20,997 nt of DNA from an uncultured Clostridia bacterium (GTDB lineage: Bacteria; Bacillota; Clostridia; TANB77; CAG-508). Under the pieces are notes generated by a model. It searched no databases. It was given only the letters and a program-made list of their open reading frames with translations, and was not told the origin of the DNA. Both the position numbers and the translations under genes were made by a program. This document shows, piece by piece, positions 6,723 to 14,524 of this stretch. The DNA is taken from contig CANRLA010000016.1 in assembly GCA_947631315.1 (NCBI GenBank), positions 1 through 20,997 on the forward strand. The letters are read 5' to 3'. Within the stretch, counting starts at the first letter, position 1, and every line of letters starts with the position of its first letter.

Positions 6723-6734
6723 TATGGATACTTA

Positions 6735-6763
6735 TTGAAAGAAACATACTTGTATCATATAAT
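6735..6763 (+). promoter_or_regulatory. Promoter of the HD-like two-gene unit
   Basis: TTGAAA (6735-6740), 17-nt spacer, TATAAT (6758-6763), 28 nt before the start codon. Confidence 0.75.
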
Positions 6764-6791
6764 AAATCTAAATTATTAAGGAGGCAATCTA

Positions 6792-7352
6792 ATGGGAGAA
6801 GAAAGCTTTGCAGATTACATCTTAGGTGAAAAGGATTGGGGAAAAAAATTAGAAATAATGTATTACTTGAAAAAAAGAACTGGAATTTTTTATGATAATT
6901 CTGTTATTTTCAAAACATTATTAACTAAATTATTTTTAGATTATCTTCATGAAAGTTATCCCAAATTTGAAATAGATGATAATCGAGTTATAACAGCAAG
7001 ACTACTTTGTGATTGTCAAAAGATTGAAAATTCCACTAACTTAGATGAAATACAAGGATACGCGAAAAGAGGAGCAGAATATCTAAAAAAGCTAGGATTT
7101 GACGATAATTTTTGCAGAATTTGTGAGGGAGTAAATAGATATACAATAAAGGATGATAGACCTCCTGAAAGTGACATATTAGAACTTGCAGACCAATTTG
7201 GAGGAATGCTTTTAGATAGACCAGAGAGAATAGGATTTAAACCAGATGAGGCATTAGTTTTACTAGAACATAGAAATTTGAAAGATAAGAATAATAGATT
7301 ACTAAAACCATTTGTAAAATTTGTAAATTACATGCAAACAGTCGAGGCATAA
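6792..7352 (+). CDS. Degenerate HD / HD-GYP-like protein (probable pseudoenzyme)
   Basis: A 186-residue soluble protein starting at ATG 6792 after AAGGAGG. The C-terminal half reads like an HD-GYP domain: LLCDCQKI (71-78) sits where LLHDIGKI is expected, RGAEYLKKLGF (93-103) resembles GAEILKKLGF, and ILELADQFGGMLLDRPERIGFKPDEALVLL resembles the conserved ILAVADVFDALTSDRPYR...PEEAL helix region. The metal ligands are mostly gone: His of the HD pair is Cys73, and the H-H and GYP motifs are replaced by CEGVNRYTIKDDR. Active HD-GYP proteins degrade cyclic di-GMP; this one probably cannot, and may sense or bind instead. The family call rests on pattern similarity. It is co-transcribed with the next gene, 25 nt downstream. 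Confidence 0.6.
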   Translation: MGEESFADYILGEKDWGKKLEIMYYLKKRTGIFYDNSVIFKTLLTKLFLDYLHESYPKFEIDDNRVITARLLCDCQKIENSTNLDEIQGYAKRGAEYLKKLGFDDNFCRICEGVNRYTIKDDRPPESDILELADQFGGMLLDRPERIGFKPDEALVLLEHRNLKDKNNRLLKPFVKFVNYMQTVEA

Positions 7353-7377
7353 ATTCAATATTTAGGAGGAAAAACAA

Positions 7378-7653
7378 ATGTCAGATTATAATGTTTTAAC
7401 ATATGCTGTAAATGAAATAGGAGAAGAAACCGATATTCCTAGATGTATTACTAGAGTAAAGAGTGTTTATGCACATATAAAAGAAAAGATAATTGAAGAA
7501 AAAGAGCATAAAGTGATAGAGGAAAAACCTATATCTATGGAAGAAATTACAAAAGAAGTAAAGAACGATATGTTAGAAGGTGAAAGACCTTCTATGGGGG
7601 ATGTTACAGGGCAAAACTTCGATATTACAGAGCAAAACTACTTTGAAAAATAA
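7378..7653 (+). CDS. Small charged hypothetical protein (91 aa)
   Basis: ATG 7378 follows TTTAGGAGG. The protein is soluble, rich in Glu and Lys, with a predicted helical centre (about residues 24-65) and a polar C-terminus containing two similar segments, GQNFDIT and EQNYFE. No family is recognised. It is the second gene of a two-gene unit with the degenerate HD-like protein and is followed by a strong terminator, so the two products may act together; this is inferred from the gene order. Confidence 0.65.
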   Translation: MSDYNVLTYAVNEIGEETDIPRCITRVKSVYAHIKEKIIEEKEHKVIEEKPISMEEITKEVKNDMLEGERPSMGDVTGQNFDITEQNYFEK

Positions 7654-7677
7654 TTAAAAATATAAAAATACAAAAGA

Positions 7678-7722
7678 AAAATAGAGAAAGCATAAATTAA
7701 GGCTTGCTTTTCTCTATTTTTG
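7678..7722 (+). terminator. Terminator of the HD-like unit
   Basis: AAAATAGAGAAAGC (7678-7691) pairs with GCTTTTCTCTATTTT (7706-7720) with one bulge, followed by Ts. Confidence 0.8.
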
Positions 7723-7806
7723 CTTGAAAATTGACTGCTTTTTTAGATTAGCAAAAAATGTTGAAATATTTGATAAGTTATATGTAATAATGGAAGGGAG
7801 AATAAA

Positions 7807-8997
7807 ATGCACGAAATATTTGCAGATTTACATGTACATATAGGGAGAAGCGAAAATGGTAAGCCAGTAAAAATAACTGGAGCGAGGTCACTTAATTTTG
7901 CAAACATTGCTAAAGAGTGTTACGAAAGAAAAGGTATTGATGTTGTTGGTATAATAGACTGTGCATCACCTTATGTAATAAAGGACATTGAAAATTTTTT
8001 GAAGTCAGGAGATGCCTATGAACTTAAAGATGGAGGAATCATCTATAAAGACAAAGTCTGTATCATTTTAGGTAGTGAAGTTGAAACCTCAGAAAAGAAT
8101 GAAGATGGAAAAACGGGTAGTGCTCATAATTGTTGTTATTTTCCAACATTAATAGATATGAAAGGCTTTTCAAATGAAATGTCTAAGCATATTAAAAATA
8201 TCACTCTAAGTACACAAAGGTCAGATGTCTCAGGATACGAATTGATTGATATTGTTGAAAAATATAATGGCGTTTTAATTCCAGCTCATGCATTTACACC
8301 ATTTAAAAGCTATTATGGTAACTGTACAAAAAGGTTAGAAAGAATTTTTAAAGAAAAATATAATAAAATATTTGCAATAGAGCTTGGTCTAAGTGCTGAT
8401 ACATATATTGCAGATGAAATATCTGAGTTGCAGGATAAAAATTTTATAACTAACTCAGATGCACATTCTCTGCCAAAGATTGCTAGAGAATATAATAAGC
8501 TTTTGGTTGAAGATATAAGTTTTAAAGAAATTTTTAAAGCAATTAAAATGGAAGACGGAAGAAAAATAATAGAGAATTATGGACTAGATCCTAAACTAGG
8601 AAAATACAATAGAAGCTTTTGTGAGGATTGTGAAAGGTCTATTGAAACTACTCCTCCAGCCATAAAATGTGATAAATGTGGCGGAACCAATATTACTATG
8701 GGAGTTTATGATAGAATTGAAATCATTAAAGACCAAGAGTCAAAGAGTCCAAAATTTAGACCGAAATACAATTATCAAGTACCGCTTCAATTCATGCCCG
8801 GTGTAGGGAATAAGGCAATAGATAAACTATTAAATGCATTTGGAACAGAAATGACTATATTAAATAAAGTAACAAAAGATGACTTAGAGTCAGTAGTTGG
8901 AATAAAATTGGCAGAAATAATCGATAATGCTCGAAGTGGAAAGATACATATAAGAGCCGGAGGTGGAGGAGTATATGGAAAGTTAGATGCAAAATAA
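7807..8997 (+). CDS. Endonuclease Q-like PHP-domain DNA repair protein
   Basis: A 396-residue protein with the EndoQ layout. The PHP domain carries metal ligands H9 and H11 (DLHVH), D51, E91, H107, H161 (PAHAFTP), and D218/H220 (TNSDAHS). It is followed by a zinc knuckle, C272-x2-C275 and C288-x2-C291, then a helix-hairpin-helix region (MPGVGNKAIDKLL, 330-342) and a Gly-rich tail (AGGGGVYG). EndoQ enzymes cut 5' of deaminated bases such as uracil and hypoxanthine in DNA; B. subtilis YqxK belongs to this group. The start is ATG 7807 behind GAAGGGAG. It precedes spoIIM and xerD, as a yqxK homologue does in Bacillus, by my recollection. Confidence 0.85.
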   Translation: MHEIFADLHVHIGRSENGKPVKITGARSLNFANIAKECYERKGIDVVGIIDCASPYVIKDIENFLKSGDAYELKDGGIIYKDKVCIILGSEVETSEKNEDGKTGSAHNCCYFPTLIDMKGFSNEMSKHIKNITLSTQRSDVSGYELIDIVEKYNGVLIPAHAFTPFKSYYGNCTKRLERIFKEKYNKIFAIELGLSADTYIADEISELQDKNFITNSDAHSLPKIAREYNKLLVEDISFKEIFKAIKMEDGRKIIENYGLDPKLGKYNRSFCEDCERSIETTPPAIKCDKCGGTNITMGVYDRIEIIKDQESKSPKFRPKYNYQVPLQFMPGVGNKAIDKLLNAFGTEMTILNKVTKDDLESVVGIKLAEIIDNARSGKIHIRAGGGGVYGKLDAK

Positions 8998-9060
8998 AAT
9001 AAATTATGTTATATTTTCCAAATTTTACGAATAGATATTATGTATCAGGAGGAATGGTAC

Positions 9061-9675
9061 ATGAGAAAAATTATACAAAGACACATAAAGGAAAATATAA
9101 AAGAATACATAATTTTCGCACTCATTTTTATAATTGGATTATTTGTTGGCACAATGGTTTTAAATAATTCTGATGATGCTCAAAAACTTGAAATATCAGA
9201 TTATTTAACAAATTTTACAACACAGTTAAAAGAACAAAATAGTATCAATTATTCTAAAATGATATTTGAACTTATTACAAAAAATATCAAATTACTAATG
9301 TTTATGACTTTTTTAAGTGTATCAATAATAGGAATTCCAGCGTTATATTTTAATGTTGGATATAAGGGATTTAATATTGGTTATACAATAGCAGCATTAA
9401 GTGCTACTTTTGGATTTTCAAAAGGATTAATATTTAGTTTATCGTTACTTTTACTAAGTAAAATGATAGAAATTCCGACCATATTTTTCTTATCAATTAG
9501 TGGTATAAAAATGTACAAAAATATAATAAAAGATAGGAGTAAAGAAAACATAAAATATGCAGTTACAAGATATATAATAAATATAGTCATAGCCTTCATT
9601 TTACTAGTGTTTTCAGCACTTATAGAAACCTATTTATCAAGCAATTTATCTTTAATAATTATAAAATATTTATAA
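9061..9675 (+). CDS. spoIIM: Stage II sporulation protein M
   Basis: A 204-residue integral membrane protein. A charged N-terminus (MRKIIQRHIKEN) leads to a first span (about 15-34, ending GLFVGTM), an external linker (about 36-70), and four further hydrophobic stretches to the C-terminus. The GYKGFNIGYTIAALSATFG segment is typical of SpoIIM. In spore formers it anchors the SpoIID/SpoIIP peptidoglycan enzymes at the septum for engulfment of the forespore. ATG 9061 is chosen because AGGAGG lies 7 nt upstream; an ATG at 9040 would put that site inside the gene. Position between the EndoQ-like gene and xerD supports the call. Confidence 0.9.
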   Translation: MRKIIQRHIKENIKEYIIFALIFIIGLFVGTMVLNNSDDAQKLEISDYLTNFTTQLKEQNSINYSKMIFELITKNIKLLMFMTFLSVSIIGIPALYFNVGYKGFNIGYTIAALSATFGFSKGLIFSLSLLLLSKMIEIPTIFFLSISGIKMYKNIIKDRSKENIKYAVTRYIINIVIAFILLVFSALIETYLSSNLSLIIIKYL

Positions 9676-9719
9676 ATTTTAAAATATTTTAAAAAGCCTA
9701 TTTACTTTTCAAAAATATT

Positions 9720-9747
9720 TTGATATAACATAATAAGTTCATATAAA
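9720..9747 (+). promoter_or_regulatory. Possible promoter of xerD
   Basis: TTGATA (9720-9725), 16-nt spacer, TATAAA (9742-9747). It allows xerD to be expressed apart from spoIIM. Confidence 0.4.
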
Positions 9748-9777
9748 ACTATATAATTTAAAGGGGTAAATATTAAT

Positions 9778-10659
9778 ATGGATAAGCAAATTAAACTATT
9801 TTTAGATTTTTTAAAAAATGATAAAAAATTGTCAGACAACACTCTTCAATCATATAGAAGAGATATCCTACAATTTGAAAAATATATAAATCAAAATGAT
9901 ATAAATTATTTAAAAGCTACAGAAGAAGAGATATCTTCTTATATAACATATTTGGAAAAACAAGGAAAAAAGATGTCAACAGCCTCAAGAAGTTTAGCAA
10001 CAATAAGATCTTTTTATCAATTCTTATTAAGAACTAAAAAAGTGAAATTAGATCCAACAATTAGTATGCAATCTCCTAAAATTGAAAAAAGAGTACCAAG
10101 TGTATTAACTTCAGAAGAAGTTGAATTATTATTAGATCAGCCTAAGGACATTGACCTAAAAGGTACTAGAGATAAGGCAATGCTTGAATTTGCCTATGCT
10201 ACAGGAATGAAAGTTACAGAAATTATAGACCTTAATTTAGAAGATGTTAATTTTGAAGAAAATTCAGTTGTTTGCTCAAACGGCAAAAAGTCTAGAACTA
10301 TCCCACTAGGAAGTCTTGCAGAAAGAGCATTAAAAGAATATGTCGACGAAGCAAGACCAATTCTTATAAAAGATGATAAAGTAAAAGCATTATTTGTAAA
10401 TGTTAATGGTTCAAGATTAACAAGACAAGGATTTTGGAAAATAGTTAAATATTATAAAGAACAAGCTCATATAGAAAAAGATATTACTCCACATATACTT
10501 AGACATTCATTTGCAACACATTTGCTTCAAAATGGTGCAGATTTAAAATCAATACAAGCAATGCTTGGTCATTCTGATATATCATCAACTCAAGTATATG
10601 CACAATTTGAACAACCTGAAATAAAAAATATATATCAAAAAGCACACCCAAGAGCTTAA
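9778..10659 (+). CDS. xerD: Tyrosine recombinase XerD
   Basis: A 293-residue tyrosine recombinase, the usual XerD length. With XerC it resolves chromosome dimers at dif. The SAM-like N-terminal domain (1-90) has the pattern LSDNTLQSYRRDI. The catalytic domain shows beta-strand Lys (GKKSRTIPLG, K170/K171), HILRH (H239, R242), LGHSDISSTQ (H265) and nucleophile Y274 in QVYAQF. The first catalytic Arg, normally in ATGLRVSEL, is Lys145 here (ATGMKVTEI). That change is unusual for an active recombinase, though all other residues and the spacing are intact. The start has AAAGGGG upstream. No dif site is seen in the window. Confidence 0.88.
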   Translation: MDKQIKLFLDFLKNDKKLSDNTLQSYRRDILQFEKYINQNDINYLKATEEEISSYITYLEKQGKKMSTASRSLATIRSFYQFLLRTKKVKLDPTISMQSPKIEKRVPSVLTSEEVELLLDQPKDIDLKGTRDKAMLEFAYATGMKVTEIIDLNLEDVNFEENSVVCSNGKKSRTIPLGSLAERALKEYVDEARPILIKDDKVKALFVNVNGSRLTRQGFWKIVKYYKEQAHIEKDITPHILRHSFATHLLQNGADLKSIQAMLGHSDISSTQVYAQFEQPEIKNIYQKAHPRA

Positions 10660-10682
10660 AAAAATATATAATAAAAAAGAAT

Positions 10683-10758
10683 TGAGTTATAAATACTAAT
10701 GAAGTAGTAAAATGAAAGTAGACCACTTCATTATAAATACTAACTCAGCTCTTTTTTT
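10683..10758 (+). terminator. Terminator of xerD with symmetric internal loop
   Basis: TGAGTT (10683-10688) pairs with AACTCA (10742-10747), and AATGAAGT (10698-10705) with ACTTCATT (10725-10732). Between them each arm carries the same 9 nt, ATAAATACT (10689-10697 and 10733-10741), which cannot pair. Seven Ts follow at 10752-10758. Confidence 0.7.
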
Positions 10759-10773
10759 ATTTGTATTTTGATG

Positions 10774-10822
10774 TAAAAAAACGGAGCTAAGATTTTAAAT
10801 AGCTTAGAAAATCTTAGTTCCG
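10774..10822 (-). terminator. Terminator of ppaC
   Basis: On the minus strand a 15-bp stem with one G-T pair (10822-10808 with 10796-10782) is followed by a run of Ts, seen as As at 10774-10781 on the plus strand. Confidence 0.85.
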
Positions 10823-10852
10823 CGTTCAATAGATTTATTCAAAGTAATATCA

Positions 10853-11776
10853 TTATAAAACTTCTAATATCGGAGGTGCAACTTGTTTCTTTCTTGAAAC
10901 TACTCCTTCTAACATAGCAGAATCATTTTCATCAAGTTTTACATTAAAAGCTTTTTCTACAACTTCTTTTTGTTCTCCTAAAGCTATTACTTTAGAATTT
11001 GTATTTATTATATCAGTTATTAAAAATACAAATAAATCTAATTTTCTATCAGCAATTTGTTTTTCCATAGCAAATTCTAATTCCTCGCGTCTTACAAAAA
11101 CATCATCTATATCAGCAGTATTTACTTGTGAAATTACAATTTTTTTATTGTTTGCTTCAAATTCTTTAGCATCAAGATTAATTACTTCATCAGCAGAATA
11201 AATGCTTAAATCTGTTCCTGCTTTAAGCATTTCTAATCCATATTCTTCAGCGTTTATTCCTAAAAACTCTTCTAATTCATAATAAGCATCTTTATCTTTT
11301 TGAGTACATGTTGGAGATTTTAATAATAGAGTATCAGATATAATAGCACTTAACATTAAAGTAGCGATTTGTTTATCTAATTCAATATTCTCCTTTTTTA
11401 TGATTTCATAAAGAAGTGTTGAAGTACATCCATAAGGTTTGCTTATGTAATATAAGGGAGTGGCTGTTTCAAATGAAGCAATTCTATGATGGTCTAAAAC
11501 ACCGATTATTTCAGCATTTTCTCTGCAGTCTACACTTTGCTCTTTTTCATTATGGTCTACTAATATAACTTTTTGTCCTTCTTGAACATCCGATATTTCT
11601 CTAATAGATTCTACTTCTGCATGATTTAATGCATACTCTGTTTCTTTATTGATATTTCCTAATCTAACCGCTTCTGCATCCAGTCCATAATGTTTTGCTA
11701 TTTTTTCCATTACTATACTAGAACAGATAGAGTCTGTGTCAGGATTTTTATGTCCAAAAATTAATATCTTTTCCAT
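10853..11776 (-). CDS. ppaC: Manganese-dependent inorganic pyrophosphatase (family II)
   Basis: A 307-residue cytosolic enzyme that hydrolyses pyrophosphate to phosphate, pulling biosynthetic reactions forward. It is a DHH-family phosphoesterase with all motifs: FGHKNPDTDS (H9, D13, D15), VDHNE (D74, H75), LDHHR (D95, H96, H97), ISDTLL (D148), and the C-terminal substrate-binding SRKKQ (294-298). Length equals the usual 305-310 for the short form, without the CBS/DRTGG insert of regulated clostridial enzymes. The start is ATG at 11776 with GAAAGGA upstream and a consensus promoter at 11807-11835. It is a single-gene unit, convergent with xerD. Confidence 0.95.
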   Translation of the reverse strand: MEKILIFGHKNPDTDSICSSIVMEKIAKHYGLDAEAVRLGNINKETEYALNHAEVESIREISDVQEGQKVILVDHNEKEQSVDCRENAEIIGVLDHHRIASFETATPLYYISKPYGCTSTLLYEIIKKENIELDKQIATLMLSAIISDTLLLKSPTCTQKDKDAYYELEEFLGINAEEYGLEMLKAGTDLSIYSADEVINLDAKEFEANNKKIVISQVNTADIDDVFVRREELEFAMEKQIADRKLDLFVFLITDIINTNSKVIALGEQKEVVEKAFNVKLDENDSAMLEGVVSRKKQVAPPILEVL

Positions 11777-11806
11777 TTTATTTATATCCTTTCAATTTTT
11801 TCTCAC

Positions 11807-11835
11807 ATTATATATGTAAAACGCCTGATTGTCAA
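11807..11835 (-). promoter_or_regulatory. Consensus promoter of ppaC
   Basis: On the minus strand TTGACA (11835-11830), 17-nt spacer, TATAAT (11812-11807), a perfect match to the vegetative consensus, fitting strong constitutive expression. Confidence 0.85.
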
Positions 11836-11932
11836 ATGCAAAGATAAAGCTATAAAGTTACAAAATAGACTTAAATGATAAAATTAATATAGAACAAATG
11901 CAAAAATAAATATAAATTTATAAAAAAATATA

Positions 11933-11961
11933 TTGACAAAAATAAAATGCCACTTTATAAT
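11933..11961 (+). promoter_or_regulatory. Consensus promoter of the MucBP surface protein gene
   Basis: TTGACA (11933-11938), 17-nt spacer, TATAAT (11956-11961). A perfect inverted repeat AAAATTTG (11967-11974) / CAAATTTT (11981-11988) lies right at the predicted start, either as a 5' RNA hairpin or an operator. Confidence 0.85.
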
Positions 11962-12025
11962 ATAACAAAATTTGGTAATACAAATTTTATTAATCTTGGC
12001 CGAGAAAATATAAGAAAGGAGAAAT

Positions 12026-13666
12026 ATGCCTATGACGAAATTTTTTAAACAAAAGATCAAAATTATTATTGCAGTGTCATTAATGATTATGAGTATAGCT
12101 ATTTTAAGGATTAATATTATATCAAAAATACAATTAGCTTCTATTAAAGAAGAAAAAGCGACATCTTCAATAATAGAGATGAAAGCAGGTAGCAAAATAT
12201 ATGAAAATACATCAGATACAAGTAATACGTCAGATTTAAACAATAATCAAAATAGCAATAAAAGTGTGAAAAACGATCAAAATGACAATGAGAATTTAAA
12301 CAATAAATTTGACGCGAAAAAATTATTAGACACAAAAAATATAAAAAATTTATTTAATTCAAATAAAACAGATAAAGTAGAAATAAACACTAAAGACACG
12401 AAAGCCCCTGATAATATAAATGATATATCAGTGCAAGTTTTAGAAAATAATGCAATAATAAACTTTAATAAACCAAAAGATAATGGAGTAAACTATGAAT
12501 ATATAGTTGAAGATAATGAAAATCGTGAAAAGCTAAATTTTTATTCAGAATCAGGAATTTATGGTTATAGTTATAAAATAAATAACAATAAAGATGACAA
12601 GGCTGGTGAAAAAATAAATAAAATTGATGATTCACCATTTGTAATACAAAATATAGACTGGAATAAGGACTATTATTTACATATAAGAACTGTAGATAAT
12701 AATAAAAACTTTTCTGAAAGTGTCACATTTAAGATAAATTTGCCATCTAATGGAGTTAATGTCGAATATGTTGATACAAATACAGGAAAGGTTTTAGCAT
12801 CTGCGGAAAAAATATCAGGAATGATAAATGAAACTTATAATGCAAGTAGCTTAGAAAAGAAAATAGCCGATTATACATTTGTAGAAAACGAGGGAAACTT
12901 GAAAGGAACATTAAAAAAAGAGCAAGTTAGTGTAAAATACAAATATGCCAAAAATGCTACTTTAACAATAAAATATATTGATAAACAAACTGGAAATGAA
13001 TTAATAAGTCCAAAGAAAATTCAGGGATATGAAGGTAAGGTTATAAATATTGATAAAACTAAAATAGATGGATATATTTGTGAAACAAAAATAAATAGCA
13101 TGAAACTTAATAAACAAGACGAAACAGTATCTTTATTATATAACAAAACTGGAAATATAATTATTTCATACATAGACGAAAGTACTAACGAAAAATTATG
13201 CAAAGACGATGTAGAAAGTATGTTTTATGGAAATAGTTATAGCTTTGCTCCAAAAGAATTTGAAAATTATGAACTTGTTAAAAGTACAGAAAATGATAAA
13301 GGAACTTTAAATAGCGAATGTATAAATATTATTTATTACTATAGACCTAAATACCTAATTAATTTAAAATATGTAGATATAGACACTGACGAAATAATTT
13401 ATGAAGAAAAAATAGCTATAACTAAAGGCAATAAGATTAAAGTTAAAATTAAAGAAATAGAGGGATATAGCTTGATAGAAGACTATAATAATGATGATGA
13501 TACAATAATTGATGAAATCATAAAAAGTTTAGGAAGTGATTTAGAAAAAGATTTTGATTCTAATGATGATTTTTCTACTAATGAAAAAGATAATATTCAG
13601 TCACAATATGAAATTGTAATGAATTGTGATGATTCTGATTATATTATATACTATAAAAAAGTATAA
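12026..13666 (+). CDS. MucBP-repeat surface protein
   Basis: A 546-residue exported protein. Residues about 11-34 are a signal peptide or anchor. An Asn/Asp/Lys-rich low-complexity linker (about 45-125) leads to a fibronectin-III-like domain (about 126-240: APDNINDISVQVLENNAIIN ... YYLHIRTVDNNKNFS). Four MucBP-type repeats follow at about 243-307, 312-373, 376-439 and 443-545, each opening with (V/I)xYxDxxTgexl and closing with a YYY/YKY strand. The fourth contains an acidic insert (about 488-525). MucBP repeats bind mucins or act as spacers in surface proteins. No LPXTG or other C-terminal anchor exists, so it is secreted or held by the N-terminal span. The start is ATG 12026 behind AAAGGAG; ATG 12032 is also possible. 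Confidence 0.8.
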   Translation: MPMTKFFKQKIKIIIAVSLMIMSIAILRINIISKIQLASIKEEKATSSIIEMKAGSKIYENTSDTSNTSDLNNNQNSNKSVKNDQNDNENLNNKFDAKKLLDTKNIKNLFNSNKTDKVEINTKDTKAPDNINDISVQVLENNAIINFNKPKDNGVNYEYIVEDNENREKLNFYSESGIYGYSYKINNNKDDKAGEKINKIDDSPFVIQNIDWNKDYYLHIRTVDNNKNFSESVTFKINLPSNGVNVEYVDTNTGKVLASAEKISGMINETYNASSLEKKIADYTFVENEGNLKGTLKKEQVSVKYKYAKNATLTIKYIDKQTGNELISPKKIQGYEGKVINIDKTKIDGYICETKINSMKLNKQDETVSLLYNKTGNIIISYIDESTNEKLCKDDVESMFYGNSYSFAPKEFENYELVKSTENDKGTLNSECINIIYYYRPKYLINLKYVDIDTDEIIYEEKIAITKGNKIKVKIKEIEGYSLIEDYNNDDDTIIDEIIKSLGSDLEKDFDSNDDFSTNEKDNIQSQYEIVMNCDDSDYIIYYKKV

Positions 13667-13692
13667 TTTTTATCACATTAAATTTTCCTTTT

Positions 13693-13765
13693 GAAATAAA
13701 ATTTTTTGATTAATTTTTTTAGATTAAAAATTTTTGAATTAAATTTTTTTGAATTAAAATATATT
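13693..13765. repeat. Degenerate AT-rich tandem repeat, about five 14-15 bp units
   Basis: Units start with GA(A/T)TAA or GAAATAA and end in a run of Ts, e.g. GAATTAAATTTTTTT and GAATTAAAATATATT. It sits between the surface protein gene and the terminator of the Fic operon. Confidence 0.6.
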
Positions 13766-13808
13766 GAGAAAAAGATTGTTTATATCTCTGAAGGTATAAG
13801 CAATCTTT
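13766..13808 (-). terminator. Terminator of the antitoxin-fic operon
   Basis: AAAGATTGTTTATA (13771-13784) pairs with TATAAGCAATCTTT (13795-13808) with one G-T pair. On the minus strand Ts follow, which fits the fic operon; it may also help end the plus-strand surface protein transcript. Confidence 0.65.
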
Positions 13809-13886
13809 TATATATTCAAAAGCCTTTTAAATTACTATAAATAGTTTTTAAAGGAATATTGAAAACATACAATTTCATAATTGATT

Positions 13887-14468
13887 TTATTTGTCCAAAA
13901 TCTTAAACAAAAGTTCAGCAAGGTCATTCTCATTATATACTGACTTAATACTAGCATTTAAAAGAGAATCAGTATCAACATTTTGTAAGTCAAGCATATA
14001 TCCATTTTTTAAAGCAAGTTGTCTTAAGAATTCTCTAGTGGTTCTTCCATTTCCTTCTCTAAAAGGATGAAGTACGTTTAGCTCAGCCCAGTAATAAGCA
14101 AGCTTTTTTGCTAGAGTTTCTTTATCCAAACCTTCTAAATAATTTTCTTTCTTTAAATTGTCAAGCAAATGATTAAGTTCAGACTCAATGTATTCAAATT
14201 CTGCAAATCTAAAATTATCCTTTGCAATGTTTTCACATCTAAATTTACCAGCAAAAGGGTATATGTCTTCAAATAAAAATTTATGTATGCCAACAAAATG
14301 AGCAGAATCAAAAACACCAGTAATTCCTTTTTTATGAAGAGCAAATAATTTTAAAGAAACAATTCGTCTTTCATATTCAGATAGAATTACTGGATCTTTT
14401 ATATCAAGTTTATTTATTAATATGTTTGTATCTTTGTAACAATATATAGAATTTCTAGCTTCGTACAT
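13887..14468 (-). CDS. fic: Fic-domain toxin (AMP-transferase family)
   Basis: A 193-residue Fic/DOC protein. The active motif HPFREGNGR (134-142) is complete, with catalytic H134, and is preceded by the usual helix (LAYYWAELNVL). A beta-hairpin flap region (PFAGKFRCENIAKDNFRFA, 71-89) lies upstream as in FicT toxins. Such proteins move AMP from ATP to Tyr, Ser or Thr of targets such as gyrase. The protein has no internal inhibitory helix motif that I can see, which agrees with class I, where a separate small antitoxin supplies it; that gene lies directly upstream (14525-14704). The start is ATG at 14468 with AAAGGAG upstream. Length and motif are normal, so it is probably functional. Confidence 0.92.
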   Translation of the reverse strand: MYEARNSIYCYKDTNILINKLDIKDPVILSEYERRIVSLKLFALHKKGITGVFDSAHFVGIHKFLFEDIYPFAGKFRCENIAKDNFRFAEFEYIESELNHLLDNLKKENYLEGLDKETLAKKLAYYWAELNVLHPFREGNGRTTREFLRQLALKNGYMLDLQNVDTDSLLNASIKSVYNENDLAELLFKILDK

Positions 14469-14524
14469 AGTAAATATAAATCTCCTTTAAATAATCATAT
14501 GTAAGATAAAAAGCATAACTAATA

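Noticed and set aside
9040..9060. Earlier ATG start for spoIIM
   Set aside because: It would place the AGGAGG site inside the coding sequence and has none of its own.
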